A stretch of 64,000 nt of DNA from Nemophila menziesii. Taxonomy: Eukaryota > Streptophyta > Magnoliopsida > Boraginales > Hydrophyllaceae. The position numbers and the translations under genes were made by a program. The stretch is taken from positions 744,001 to 808,000 of the forward strand of contig JARWIR010000093.1 of the NCBI GenBank assembly GCA_029959085.1. Direction: 5' to 3'. Position 1 is the stretch's first letter. The number at the start of each line of letters is the position of its first letter. The notes below the pieces were generated by a model that saw only the letters and a list, made by a program, of their open reading frames with translations, did no database searches and had not been told where the DNA came from. Positions 32,615 through 43,653 of this stretch are shown here, one piece after another.

Positions 32615-33650
32615 ATGGCATTACCAAATTTGGAAGTTGCTTATCCTTGAAGGCAAAGGCCTTTTCCAACGTGAATAAGTTGGATCACCTTAATGGTTCC
32701 AACTACAAGCGTTGGGCACAACATATCTTGATCTGTCTTGATCAGTACAAACTCGACTTCGCTATAGTCAAAGATCCTCTACTTATGGTGGAAAACGGAG
32801 TTCCTACTAAAGAATAACAGTCTAGATATCTTTCCCTCGTAGCCAAGTTCAAAAGAGAAAATACAATGGCTCGGGGTTGGATGTTGAATAATGTTTCAAA
32901 TTCCATTTTCGATCTCCTTGCCAAATAAAAGTCGACAAAGGTTATATTGGAAACTCTTGAGAAAACGTATGGGGCCGATGATTCCTGTAAAAAGAAATAT
33001 GTCACCGGTAACTGGTATAACTTTATTCTTTCTAATCAGAAACCTATGACTGGACAACTTCATGTGTATGAAAACATATGCACGGAGGTAATTGCCGAAG
33101 GCATGAAGGTGTGCGAAAATTTTCAAGCCAATATTTTAATGGAGAAATTTCCCCCATCATGGAGTGAATAGCGTAACCACCTTAAACACAAAAAGAAAGA
33201 AATTACTCTCCAAGAACTCATCAGTCACATGCAAGTCGAAGAAACCAATCAATTCAAGTACAAGTCTCTGTCTTTCCCTCCTCGTTACTCGAAGGCTAAC
33301 TTTGTTGAAACTTATGGGAAAAGTAACAAGGACAGGTTCGAAGGAAATGGAAAACAGCAAGGCGCTAACAATTCCAAATATGGGGGAAACGAAAACCGCA
33401 ACAACTCTAAAAAACAAGGCGGAAGGTTCGAAACTTCTGGTAAGATTCAGAAACCTAAGGGTGCCTATTATTGTTTTGGTAAAGAAGGACACAAAGCTTT
33501 TGAGTTTACTCTTAGAGCAATTCCGAATCCAAAACCTACTGCAAACCTAACCGAAACCGAAGAATTAATCTCCGCAGTAATGGTTGAGGTTTACTTGGTG
33601 GAAAACAAAAATGAGTGGATCCTTGACACTTGCGCTTCAGGACACTAGTG
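32615..33650 (+). pseudogene. Copia gag with degenerate zinc knuckle and protease start
   Basis: The translated region shows LDHLNGSNYKRWAQHI near 32680, ETLEKTYGADDSCKKKY near 32950 and the helix-rich gag end, interrupted by stops near 32817 and 32926 and at 33168-33170. The knuckle reads CFGKEGHKAFEF at 33473-33508, missing the second and the last Cys. It is followed by WILDTCASGH at 33618-33647, the protease motif with Cys in place of the usual Gly. A stop follows immediately. Confidence 0.75.
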
Positions 33651-35130
33651 CAAACAAAACCCTGTTCGAAAAAATCGAATAAGAAATCAATGGTGAATGC
33701 GTGTACCTGGGTGACTTATCCACTGCTACGGTCCTCGTAAAAGGACAAGTTAACCTTAAACTCACTTTTGGTAAGACTTTTGAGTTAAACGATGTTCTCT
33801 TCGTCCCCTCGCTCCATAGAAACTTAGGTTCCGGAGCTCTTCTTAATAAAGTGGGACTCAAACTACTTTTCGAGGGGGGAGGGAAATAATTATTACAAAA
33901 AATGATGAGTTTGTGGAGAAAGGGTATTTACATAATGGTTTGTTTGTTTTAAATAATGTAGTCTATGACTGGTACCAAAATAACATGTTTTTGGGGAATG
34001 GGTTTTTCAAATAATGGTTTGTGTGGTTGAACATTGTAACCTCTAATAAAGATGCCTTTAATTCTGTTTATCTCTTTGAATGTTTAGATGTGTGGAATGA
34101 TAAAATATGCTATCTTTATTTTTTCTTCTAATAAAAGGCTAAAATCCCTTGGACTAAGAAGGTCGATGACTTTATAAAATATATGTTATATGTAGAGTCA
34201 TAACTCACGGGAAAAAACGACATGTTAATTTGTAACCTCGAGAAATGCTAAACTACTAGAATAAGTGCATTCGGACTAAACTTTTTTTTTTATAAATTCC
34301 GCTAGTGAAGGAGAAAACCCATACTATATAACCTTCATAAGTGATTGTTCTAGGTTTATGAGAGTCTATCTCCTAATACTAAAATTGAAACAGAACGTGT
34401 GTTTATAAAATATAAGTCTAAGGTTGTACACCAATGATTTTGCTAAATCAAAAGACTTAGGCAGCGAATGTTGTTCTGGATTCCGTAAAATAGCTTTGTG
34501 ATATTAACGGAATTATCGACGAACTTAGTGCCTTACACACCCCTACATAATGACATAGCTAAAGGCTATGGTAATTGGGTCTTGCCCACTAACTCAAATG
34601 TAAGGGTGTCTAGCAAAGATTACCCGAGTTCTAAGTACGATCACAGTTGGACCTAATACAATAGACTCAATAGTCATGGGATATGTCATAAATGTATAAA
34701 TCGTCTTAATGAATTCATAGCCACTTGTGTTGGTACTATTAAGAAGAACTTGATGAATTCACGGTCAAAAGTGAGACATGACATTCATGATATAAGGTAA
34801 GGAAACGTCCTTAAAAATCTCATATGAATAAGTCCACAAAGTTCATGGCCTGCAAAGGGTGATCCTTAGAGAAGGGCTTGCTGAACAAACTGAAGAGTGA
34901 TATTCGAGGGAACTATAACTTTCGGTAGGGTAAAGTATGTTCTGTGAGGGTCTTGATCGAAAACCGTTAAGTTCAAGAGTAAAATCACTTAAACGGAATT
35001 TGGTGGTTGCCTCACTTCACTACGTGTCAATTCAAATAGAAAGATATTGCCACTTAAGTACAATATACCCAGATAGTGACAGTTATGGAAACCTGTTCAC
35101 CTTCTCTCCCAAAGATCCTAAGTGGGGGAT
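33651..35130 (+). pseudogene. Remnant of internal region of Copia element 2
   Basis: Weak protease and pre-integrase remnants are visible to about 34110 (for example FELNDVLFVPSLHRNL at 33779-33826 and YLFECLDVWND near 34070). The remaining kilobase has no recognisable pol domain. The end is a purine-rich tract before the LTR. Confidence 0.55.
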
Positions 35131-36047
35131 TGTTGGAATTTATAATTAACCAAGTGTCTTTAAATCATTTAAAACAAGGCATTAATTTTAATTCTTTTCA
35201 TGTTTTTATGGAAAAGTGAAAACAACACTTTTTTGTGAAGAAAATGTCTCACATAGGAGCAGAGATAGAGAATACATTAGCTTAAAATAACTTACATATC
35301 TATTCTTATCAAAAGCTCTAAAGGGTATGAAAGCCAAAGGGGAAAAGGCAAAGCCCCACATGCGAGCACCACCACCGCCACCGCCACCAGCCCGGCGACG
35401 GCGTGGGCGTGGGTCGTGGGCTCGTGGGGGAGTTAGGTAGTCAAAAAAATGAAAAAGAAATTGAAACAAATTTTCTGAAGTGATTTCGGTGGAAGATGAC
35501 TGGGTCTTATAGTAGTCGGTGACAATTCAAATCCCTTTAGCTAGAAGACAAACATCCACTCTTGGTCAACATGGGAGTGAATCAAGTAAGCATAGTGTCC
35601 AGGTTCATTTCTGGAATTTGAAAACGTGTAACATATATGTCTCAATCAAAACGTCATCAATTATGGAGAAAATCAAGGGCATTTATTTCTGACGATTGAT
35701 AAGAGCTTCTCCTCACTCACTCTCCTATAAATACATCTCCCCACTTGTCTTAGTCACAAAACTGAATCAGAAAAAGATCAAACCTCTACTCTCTCTAAAA
35801 TAAATTATTCTAGTAATATTTTCCTTTTGAATTATAGAAACTCTATTAGAGATAACCGGCACGACTGGAATATCTTTTTAACGACAATAATTTCCGTGTA
35901 ATTGTGTGTTTTGCTTTTTCGATTCCGTGTAAGTTTTGTACTGTATTTCCTTTACTGTAATAGATAGTTTTACTTTAATCGGAATACTTTTAATTTGGAT
36001 TTCTATTTCTACTGTTTTAAAACGGTGAATTTCACTTTTTCCTAACA

Positions 36048-36776
36048 AATAATATATTTTAGTTAAGATTTATTTTTTATTCTAATTGACCTTTAATAAA
36101 AACAAAATCAGAGGTTGGTGTCTTTAAGGTTTTTGGAGGGTTCTTCAAGACCCTATTGGTGAAAATCTCAAAAAATGTCGTAGATAATATGTAAATTTTA
36201 TACAATATCGATTTCAAGCACTTAGTGTCTGTAGCTCGACTACTAATAAGACTGGAGTTTGTGCACACTATTACATTATTGTTCACTGTGTAATTTTGAA
36301 GTTATGTGATAAGTGTTGAGTTTGAATTTTATCAATGTAAATAACATATTAATTAAACAAAAAATGGATTTTACGTTCGACGTTATTTTGTTCAGTGTCA
36401 CCATCCATAGGTGTTCAGTTTCACCACCAGGAGGTGCTCAGTATCACAATTGGAGACTCTCTGAGCTCAAAGTCACTACCGATAGTGCTAAGTGTCAATC
36501 CTAGTCGTACTTAGTGTTATACCAAAGCTTTGATCATGCTCAGTGTCAGTGTTTTAGATCTTTTGAATTGTTATAAGTGCATAGTTGGTTTTATTTGAGG
36601 GTCTTTTGCAATCTCTTGGGCCACTAACAAGAATATGAAGAGAATAAATTTCATTTAGGAAAACAAGTGCTCTTAAAACCTTATGGGTCAAATACCTATA
36701 TTATATTAACAATGATATACCCAAACGTAAAAATGAAAACACATAAGACACATAAGAAACATAAATAAATAAGATC
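36048..36776. repeat. Intergenic sequence with irregular GCTCAGTGTCACC repeats
   Basis: Between 36382 and 36555 the core TCAGTRTCAC recurs at irregular 20-45 bp spacing (near 36391, 36415, 36438, 36506 and 36540). Related phrases occur at 12240-12290 and 10545-10590. No gene is recognised. Confidence 0.4.
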
Positions 36777-36781
36777 AAACA

Positions 36782-36858
36782 TGTTGAGATATAAAATCTC
36801 ATTAATAGAATGTCTTCTCCTAACGGTTCGGACTGTTGGTTGAGTTGGCAATTTAACA
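36782..36858 (+). repeat. 5' LTR of Copia element 3 (77 bp)
   Basis: Begins TGTTGAGATATAAAATC and ends GGCAATTTAACA; identical base for base to 40877-40953. AAACA precedes it at 36777-36781. The LTR is followed directly by gag codons, with no leader or primer-binding site. Confidence 0.9.
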
Positions 36859-36859
36859 T

Positions 36860-39800
36860 TATGAACTCTTCAATGAAATCAAAACGCGTTTTAACAAAAG
36901 CAATGGCACTCAAGCTTATCATCTTGAAAAAGCTTTAAGCTCAATTTCGCAAAACTCTAGTTCAGTTTCTGAATATTTTGCCAAATTCAAATCATTGTGG
37001 GATGAATATACACAGTGTAGACCTATGCCAAGCTGCACTTGTGGTCATATGAACAACTTCACTTGTAGGTTATTTGAAACCTTAATTCAAAGACAACAAA
37101 ACGACTTCATAATCAAGTTTTTAATTGGCTTAAATGACTCATATGCCATAGTACGCAGTCAAATACTCCTCATGGATCCTTTACCTAGTGTTAATTCTGT
37201 ATTTGCTATGATCAACCAGGAAGAAAGTCAAAGAGCCTTAACTAATACATCAATAGATTCTTCAGCTCATGCTTTTTACACTAAGAACTTACACAAATCA
37301 AACAGTTATTTTGAGAGGAAGAAGATGATGTGTACTCATTGTGGTTACACAAGACACACAATTGATACATGTTTTCAGATTCATGGTTATCCAGTTGGTT
37401 GGGATGGACCAAAAGGAAGGCGTTTCATCATGAATAACAGCTCTAAGCCTCAAAATGTGAAGGCTCATTGTGTTGATGCTCAAGACTCTCCTAAAACTGA
37501 TCTTAAACCTTTCACTTCTTATGACTTCTCACCTGAAGAAATAAGCAAACTTATTGCTCTAGCTAACTCATCTACGAATCAAACTCATAATCAAGCAGCT
37601 GTTCATCAAGTCTCTACACATGAAGGCAACTCAAGCAAAGCCTCTTGGATTCTTGATACAGGTGCAACTGATCACCTTATATATTCTTGCTCTCTATATA
37701 CTGCTAATGTTACTTGTATTACTACTCCCGTTAAACTTACTAATGGTGAGATTATTAATGCTACACACAAGGGTAGTGTATGGATAAACAATGCCATTAC
37801 TCTACACAATGTGCTATGTGTACCTATATTCAAATACAATTTACTATCTATATCAAAACTGACTAAAGACTACAATATATCAATTGTATTCTTCCCTTCT
37901 CATTGTATTCTCCAGGAACAAACAACTCAGAAGATGATTGGGATTGCTTATGAACAAAGAGGACTCTACTACATTCATTCTGCTACTCCTACTCCTTCAC
38001 CTCAGGCTTGCTTAGCAAAAACAAATGAAGATTTTGATGTTTGGCATTCAAGATTAGGCCACCCCTCAAAAGCTAAGTTAGCTTCTCTTAAACAAATAGA
38101 CTCTTCTATTTCATTTCTTCCATCAAATATCTGTAGCTCTTGTCACTATGCTAAACAAAAGAAGCTTGTATTTCCCATTTCTCAAACTCACAGCTCTAGT
38201 TGTTTTGAGCTGATACATTGTGACATTTGGGGACCCTTTAATCAAGTTTCTCACTCAGGACATAGCTATTTTCTGACTATAGTGGATGATTTCTCGAGAT
38301 GTACATGGATATACTTAATGTGTGCTAAGTCAGAAGTCAAAACTCATTTAATATCTTTTTACAACTTGATCAAAACTCAGTTTGATGTATGTATTAAGTC
38401 AATAAGATCAGATAATGGTCCTGAGTTTCTGTTACCTGAATTTTACTCTCAACATGGAATTATACATCAACTGAGTTGTGTTGAAACACCACAACAAAAT
38501 GGTTTGGTAGAGAGAAAACACCAACACTTATTAACCACAGCCAGAGCTTTAATGTTCCAATCTAACTTACCTCTTCAATTTTGGAGTGAATCTGTGCTTA
38601 CTGCTGCTCATTTAATAAATAGATTACCTACTCCTTTGCTCAACAATCAAACTCCATACCAAATGTTATACAACAAGCCTCCATCTCTCAAACACTTAAG
38701 AGTTTTTGGTTCATTATGTTATGCCTCAACTTTACAAAATCATAGAACAAAATTTGACTATAGGGCTACCAAATGCATCTTTCTGAGCTACCCTATAGGT
38801 ACAAAAGGATACAAACTCCTTGACTTAGACTCTTACAAAGTATTTACATCAAGAAATGTGATATTTCATGAGTCTATCTTCCCCTTTGTTTCAAACACAC
38901 CACCTACACAAATTCATACACTTCTGTTCCCACCTTCTCCTACTCCAATACTTGATACACCTCTACCTACTCAAAATACACCTCAACCAAACACAACAAC
39001 TTCTTCAACTCAAACCTCAAGACCTCTCAGAACAAGAAATCCACCTTCTTACCTTAATGATTATATATGCCATTCAACATCTTATTGTACTTCTTCACAA
39101 CCTCCAACTCACCAACTCTACCCCATTCAAGACTTTATTGGTACAGCTAACCTTTCTCCCTCATATACATCCTTCATTTCTTCCATAACCTCAGCCTCAG
39201 AACCAAAATCTTACAAAGAAGCCTCCACATCCATTGAATGGATGAATGCTATTCAAAAGGAATTAACTGCCTTACAAAACAACAACACATGGACAATTGT
39301 TTCTAATTCTCCAAACATTAATCCCATTGGCTCAAAGTGGGTGTTTAAGCTGAAGTATAATGCAGATGGTACTTTGGAAAGGCACAAAGCCAGGTTAGTT
39401 GCCAAGGGTTACAATCAACAAGAAGGGTTAGACTTCTTTGACACCTTCTCTCCTGTGGCTAAAGTTGTGTCTATAAGGTTAATTCTAGCTTTAGCCTCAC
39501 TTAATAACTGGTGTTTGCACCAATTAGATGTAAACAATGCCTTTTTACATGGTGATTTGCATGAGGATGTGTATATGACGCTACCTCAAGGTCTTGATGC
39601 ACTACCTAACTCGGTTTGCAAGCTGAATAAAAGTCTATATGGCTTAAAACAAGCTTCTCGCCAATGGTTTGCTAAACTTTCTTCTGCATTGATTGACTAT
39701 GGTTTTGCACATTCAGACAGTGATTATAGTTTGTTCATAAAGCGAGGACCAACTTTTTTCATTGCTCTACTTGTCTATGTGGATGATATTATACTCACAA

Positions 39801-40882
39801 GTAACTCAATTCAAGAAATCTTAAAGCTTAAAAGTTTTCTAAATGACAAGTTCACTATCAAAGACTTGGGAGAACTAAAATTTTTCTTAGGAATTGAAGT
39901 TGCTCGTTCATCTAATGGTATAACCATTTGTCAACGCAAATTTGCTCTTGATATACTTATGGAGTGTGGACTATTAGGCTCAAAACCTTGTCACTTTCCA
40001 ATGGAGTCCACATTAAAGCTCAAAAATGATGAAACTGAGCTCCTTGAGAAACCATCCTCTTATAGGCGCCTAATTGGAAGATTATTATACTTAACGATTA
40101 CTCGCCCCGACATTGCATTCTCTGTAAATTGCCTTAGTCAATTCTTGGCTAAACCTTCAACAAACCACTGGAATGCAGCTCAACGAGTTCTACGTTATAT
40201 TAAACTTGCACCTGGTCAAGGTTTGTTTCTTTCTAGCTCCTCTGAAATAAAGCTAAAGGCGTTTTGTGACAGTGATTGGGCTGGTTGTGTGGATACACGA
40301 CGAAGTATTACTGGCTTTTGTGTGTTTCTTGGTGATTCACTTATTTCGTGGAAGAGCAAAAAGCAAACAACAATCAGTAAATCGTCTGCAGAAGCTGAAT
40401 ATAGAGCCTTAGCTGCTACTACATGTGAATTGCAATGGCTTGTTTTTTCTCTCAATGATTATGGTATACTTCATGAATCACCTGCTCTCGTTTTTTCTGA
40501 CAGCAAATCCGCCATAGCCATGGCTACCAATCCAATACAACATGAGAAAACTAAGCATGTTGATATTGATTGTAAAATCACTCGTGAAAAATTGCAAGCA
40601 GGATTGATCAAATTGTTTTACATTCCATCTTCACTACAACTTGCTGATATTTTTACTAAACCACTTGGATCATTCCCTTTTCATAACATTCTCTCCAAGC
40701 TGAACACTCACAATATTCATGTTCCGCTTGTGGGGGGCTGTTGGAATGCAACTAATGGGCTTATCTCTTTCGAATCTCTCGACCGCCACCCACTTTATTC
40801 TGCACGTGCAAGCTTAGCTCTTCTCCTAAGCCTTCTATGGGCTCTCTTCTCTACTAAGCTTGCACGTGAGGGGGCGTGTTGA
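36860..40882 (+). CDS. Copia gag-pol polyprotein, 5'-truncated but uninterrupted (Ale/Retrofit-like)
   Basis: An open frame of about 1340 codons starts directly at the LTR edge inside gag (YELFNEIKTRFNK) and has no ATG-led gag start. Domains in order: gag helix region; zinc knuckle CTHCGYTRHTIDTC near 37333; protease WILDTGATDHL at 37648-37680; pre-integrase VWHSRLGH near 38040; integrase 38210-38620 with DDFSRC, DNGPEF and ETPQQNG; reverse transcriptase 39230-39960 with YVDD near 39780; RNase H 40255-40660 with CDSDWAG, SSAEAEYRALA and DSKSAIAMA. The stop codon TGA lies at 40880-40882 within the 3' LTR. No frameshift or stop was found. Clade placement is by motif style only. Without the gag N-terminus it is unlikely to be autonomous. 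Confidence 0.88.
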   Translation, partial: YELFNEIKTRFNKSNGTQAYHLEKALSSISQNSSSVSEYFAKFKSLWDEYTQCRPMPSCTCGHMNNFTCRLFETLIQRQQNDFIIKFLIGLNDSYAIVRSQILLMDPLPSVNSVFAMINQEESQRALTNTSIDSSAHAFYTKNLHKSNSYFERKKMMCTHCGYTRHTIDTCFQIHGYPVGWDGPKGRRFIMNNSSKPQNVKAHCVDAQDSPKTDLKPFTSYDFSPEEISKLIALANSSTNQTHNQAAVHQVSTHEGNSSKASWILDTGATDHLIYSCSLYTANVTCITTPVKLTNGEIINATHKGSVWINNAITLHNVLCVPIFKYNLLSISKLTKDYNISIVFFPSHCILQEQTTQKMIGIAYEQRGLYYIHSATPTPSPQACLAKTNEDFDVWHSRLGHPSKAKLASLKQIDSSISFLPSNICSSCHYAKQKKLVFPISQTHSSSCFELIHCDIWGPFNQVSHSGHSYFLTIVDDFSRCTWIYLMCAKSEVKTHLISFYNLIKTQFDVCIKSIRSDNGPEFLLPEFYSQHGIIHQLSCVETPQQNGLVERKHQHLLTTARALMFQSNLPLQFWSESVLTAAHLINRLPTPLLNNQTPYQMLYNKPPSLKHLRVFGSLCYASTLQNHRTKFDYRATKCIFLSYPIGTKGYKLLDLDSYKVFTSRNVIFHESIFPFVSNTPPTQIHTLLFPPSPTPILDTPLPTQNTPQPNTTTSSTQTSRPLRTRNPPSYLNDYICHSTSYCTSSQPPTHQLYPIQDFIGTANLSPSYTSFISSITSASEPKSYKEASTSIEWMNAIQKELTALQNNNTWTIVSNSPNINPIGSKWVFKLKYNADGTLERHKARLVAKGYNQQEGLDFFDTFSPVAKVVSIRLILALASLNNWCLHQLDVNNAFLHGDLHEDVYMTLPQGLDALPNSVCKLNKSLYGLKQASRQWFAKLSSALIDYGFAHSDSDYSLFIKRGPTFFIALLVYVDDIILTSNSIQEILKLKSFLNDKFTIKDLGELKFFLGIEVARSSNGITICQRKFALDILMECGLLGSKPCHFPMESTLKLKNDETELLEKPSSYRRLIGRLLYLTITRPDIAFSVNCLSQFLAKPSTNHWNAAQRVLRYIKLAPGQGLFLSSSSEIKLKAFCDSDWAGCVDTRRSITGFCVFLGDSLISWKSKKQTTISKSSAEAEYRALAATTCELQWLVFSLNDYGILHESPALVFSDSKSAIAMATNPIQHEKTKHVDIDCKITREKLQAGLIKLFYIPSSLQLADIFTKPLGSFPFHNILSKLNTHNIHVPLVGGCWNATNGLISFESLDRHPLYSARASLALLLSLLWALFSTKLAREGAC

Positions 40883-40953
40883 GATATAAAATCTCATTAA
40901 TAGAATGTCTTCTCCTAACGGTTCGGACTGTTGGTTGAGTTGGCAATTTAACA
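40877..40953 (+). repeat. 3' LTR of Copia element 3 (77 bp)
   Basis: Identical to 36782-36858 and followed by the duplication AAACA. Its first six bases TGTTGA supply the last codon (Cys) and the stop codon of the polyprotein. Confidence 0.9.
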
Positions 40954-40958
40954 AAACA

Positions 40959-41823
40959 CATCGTTGGCGAAGAAGCAAGGATGTTATCTTTATAGTTACC
41001 GTGTTAAAAAATTCATTTAACATACACATTGATGGAAGATTAACGATGATAAATTATAAAAACAATAAAATTAGATTAAGAAAATAAAATACTTAAATAA
41101 TTCAATCAAGTAAAATATTAAATATTGTGATTTTAGATGGTATGTAAATCCTTACTTTTTTTTTTGATGTATGGGTGTCCGGACCAGTTTACGCGTACCA
41201 CGACTATTCCTATAAGAAATATACACGTCACCTCATGCTTACTTCTTACTCGTGATGACACAGACAGATATTTAGTGTAAATGTTATAGTTCAATGTTTT
41301 ACCTTTCGGTAAATATTTTTGTTTATTATTTTAATCTTAGCATTAATGACGCTGATTTCTTGCTAATGCATCATGATGTTGGTCGCTACTTTGATAAATA
41401 GTTGTCGTCGAAATGCAAATATATTTGGCGACAAAAATTTGAAAAATAGTTGCTATATTGTGTTTTTGACGACTAATATATTACGATACATTGGTGACTA
41501 ACTATCGTCGCCAGAGCCATAGCAACCTTTTTTTAAATTTTTAGCGACCTCAACATAATCGTTCAAGACGGTCTACGCAGTAGAAACTTACACATAAATA
41601 ATGAAAATGACAAGAGAATCTAATGTATGTTATCGACCTCCATTAAAATGAATGAAGACAAATGAAAAGTAATTGAATCTGTCCCCACATTCTTAGCTTG
41701 AAGACTTGGATTTGAGTTGTTGCATCAAAGTCAAGCAAAGCCAAGCCACACAAGACTGTTGAGGCTAACGCTGTGCTATTAACCTAACTAACCAATTGTG
41801 ATTCTTGACGGAACTCAAAAGTC
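40959..41823. other. Intergenic sequence with a truncated SINE and GCGAC-type repeat trace
   Basis: At 41150-41275 a T run followed by GATGTATGGGTGTCCGGACC matches the 3' part of the SINE at 20196-20447. At 41380-41600, phrases such as TTGTCGTCGAAA and TTAGCGACCTCAAC recall decayed DNA transposons. No gene is seen. Confidence 0.5.
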
Positions 41824-41832
41824 ATGCTATGT

Positions 41833-43469
41833 GGGTAAGGATCCTCAACTAGACAAAACCTTCTGCTAGTCTCTACTACCGTGACATGGCATTTTCTTGA
41901 CCACAAATTTTATACTTTTGTTTTATTTTTATCCAAACAATTGTTTTACTAATATTCTAAAGCATCAAATTTTTATGTTTTAATTTTTCTTTGTTTCGTA
42001 ACTTTCTTTTTTGTTTAGCACATGTACCAATCTTTTTTTTATTATTTTTTTTTCTCAAAATTTTTATAATATTTCTTTTATTTTACTTTTTCAAAAAAAT
42101 TATAAATTAAACATTAAATGTTATATATTTTTTATACCTTTTTTTGATATATGGCAATTTTTCTTATTAATTCTTGATATCTTTAAATAATTGTAATATA
42201 TTAAGTATTAAATCTTTAAAATATTTTTTTCATATTTTTCTTTTGTTTGGTACATATTGTCCTACCTAAAAATAATATTTTTATTTTTTATCTTTATAAT
42301 TTTTTTTTAAATTCCATTAAAATTAATCAAAGAATAATCTATCTACATATTAAAGTTTAAACAAATAATATATTTTTTCATGATTTTTATTCTTTAAATT
42401 TTGAATTTTTTCATGTAAGAAAAACAAATAAAAGAAAATAACAAATAAATATTTGATCAAGAAAATGAACAAAGAAAATAAATAATCTTTATTTCTATCA
42501 ATTATTTAGAAAACAACAACTTTGATCTATAAAAACTCAAAATTACCAGAACGTCAATTCAATTTTTATTTCAAACGATCAATTAAAAATTTAGAAATAT
42601 CACAATACTAAAAAAATTATCCAGGAAATGCTTATATATAAACACTACTTTTATCTAGTCGATTTCGCCTAGTCGGTTGGGATCTATCGCCATGTCGATC
42701 GAGCCCTAATTAGTCCTAGTTGTCATAGACCCAATTTAGCCTAGTCGACCGTAACTTAGCGATTCTGCAAATTTAAGCGGTAAACCATTATTTTATATAA
42801 TATAAAATTCTGGTAGACTAGGATAAATTAGGTACCGGGCGACTAGGAAAAATTAGGCCCCGTTCGACTAGGCAAATTTAGATCCCGATCGACTAGGCAA
42901 AATAGTGTTTATATTAATTTTAGATATATACATACAAACATTTCCTGAATGTTTGTTTTGGTACGGTGATATTTCATAATTTTAAATTTTTTTCTTTTTA
43001 GTTTACGCAATTACGGTAAATTTGGAGTTTCTTATTTTTTTGAATATATGTATCTAGGGTTGTAAACGAACCGAGTCGAGCCGAATACTAGATGTGCAAG
43101 CTTGTTTGATAATGCTTAATTTATATAATTATTTGGAGATATTAAGAATTAGTAAAATAAAAATGGAAATATATCAAAAAAGTATATAACCTTTTAAAAT
43201 TTAATGCTTAAATTTTATAATAAAATTATTTGAAAAAATAAAAAGAATTTATTATAATTTTTTTTTAGTAAAAAAAAAAAATTGGTACATGTGCTAAACA
43301 AAAAGTAAGTTACAAAACAAATAAAGTAAAACATAATTTAATGCTTCAAAATATTAAAATAATGGTTTGAATAAAATAAAATAAAAGTATGAAATTTGTG
43401 GCTTAAAAAGTGCCATCTCACACTAGTAGAGACTAGTAGAAGCTTTTGTCTAGTAGAGGATCTTTACCC
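41833..43469. mobile_element. Mutator-type foldback element (1637 bp) with 9-bp TSD ATGCTATGT
   Basis: Ends GGGTAAGGATCCTC and, reverse complemented, GGGTAAAGATCCTC, continue as inverted arms several hundred bases long, with shared blocks CTAGACAAAA, CTAGTCTCTACTA, CACAAATTT and GTACCAAT. The duplication ATGCTATGT is exact at 41824-41832 and 43470-43478. A central, itself palindromic block of TCGACTAGG / CCTAGTCGA phrases lies at 42650-42910. No transposase is present. Confidence 0.88.
43053..43110. repeat. Fragment of GCTCGAG-type repeat
   Basis: TAGGGTTGTAAACGAACCGA resembles the left end of the repeat at 25787. It lies within the right arm of the foldback element and has no counterpart in the left arm, so it is probably a later or partial insertion. 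Confidence 0.4.
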
Positions 43470-43653
43470 ATGCTATGTTTTGATTGAGAAACCACGACAA
43501 ACTAGTTGGAGAAAAATTCTTCAAATTTCCCCTCTGTTAAATTTGGATAAATAATATCTTGATACTTCTATTACACACATTAGAATTTCTCTATATGAGA
43601 AAGCGATACAAATTATCATCTAGTTGTCCTTGGTCAAAAAAATGTATATATTC

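Larger units (their letters stand above)
31617..36047 (+). mobile_element. Copia-like LTR retrotransposon 2, decayed
   Basis: LTRs of 954 bp (31617-32570) and 917 bp (35131-36047) begin TGTTGGAATTTATAATTAA and end TTTTTCCTAACA. Flanks AACAA and AATAA are a 5-bp duplication with one change. The tract AAGTGGGGGAT just before the right LTR is the polypurine tract. Only gag and the protease start are recognisable; integrase and reverse transcriptase are lost. The right LTR carries TATAAATA at 35727-35734. The two LTRs differ by many substitutions and indels, so the insertion is older than the others here. Confidence 0.85.
36782..40953 (+). mobile_element. Copia LTR retrotransposon 3 with 77-bp LTRs
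   Basis: Identical 77-bp terminal repeats with TG and CA ends are flanked by AAACA at 36777-36781 and 40954-40958. The internal part is one long gag-pol frame on the plus strand and a purine tract GTGAGGGGGCG before the right LTR. The gag start, leader and primer site are absent, so the copy was presumably mobilised in trans. LTR identity suggests a recent insertion, although 77 bp gives little power to date it. Confidence 0.9.
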
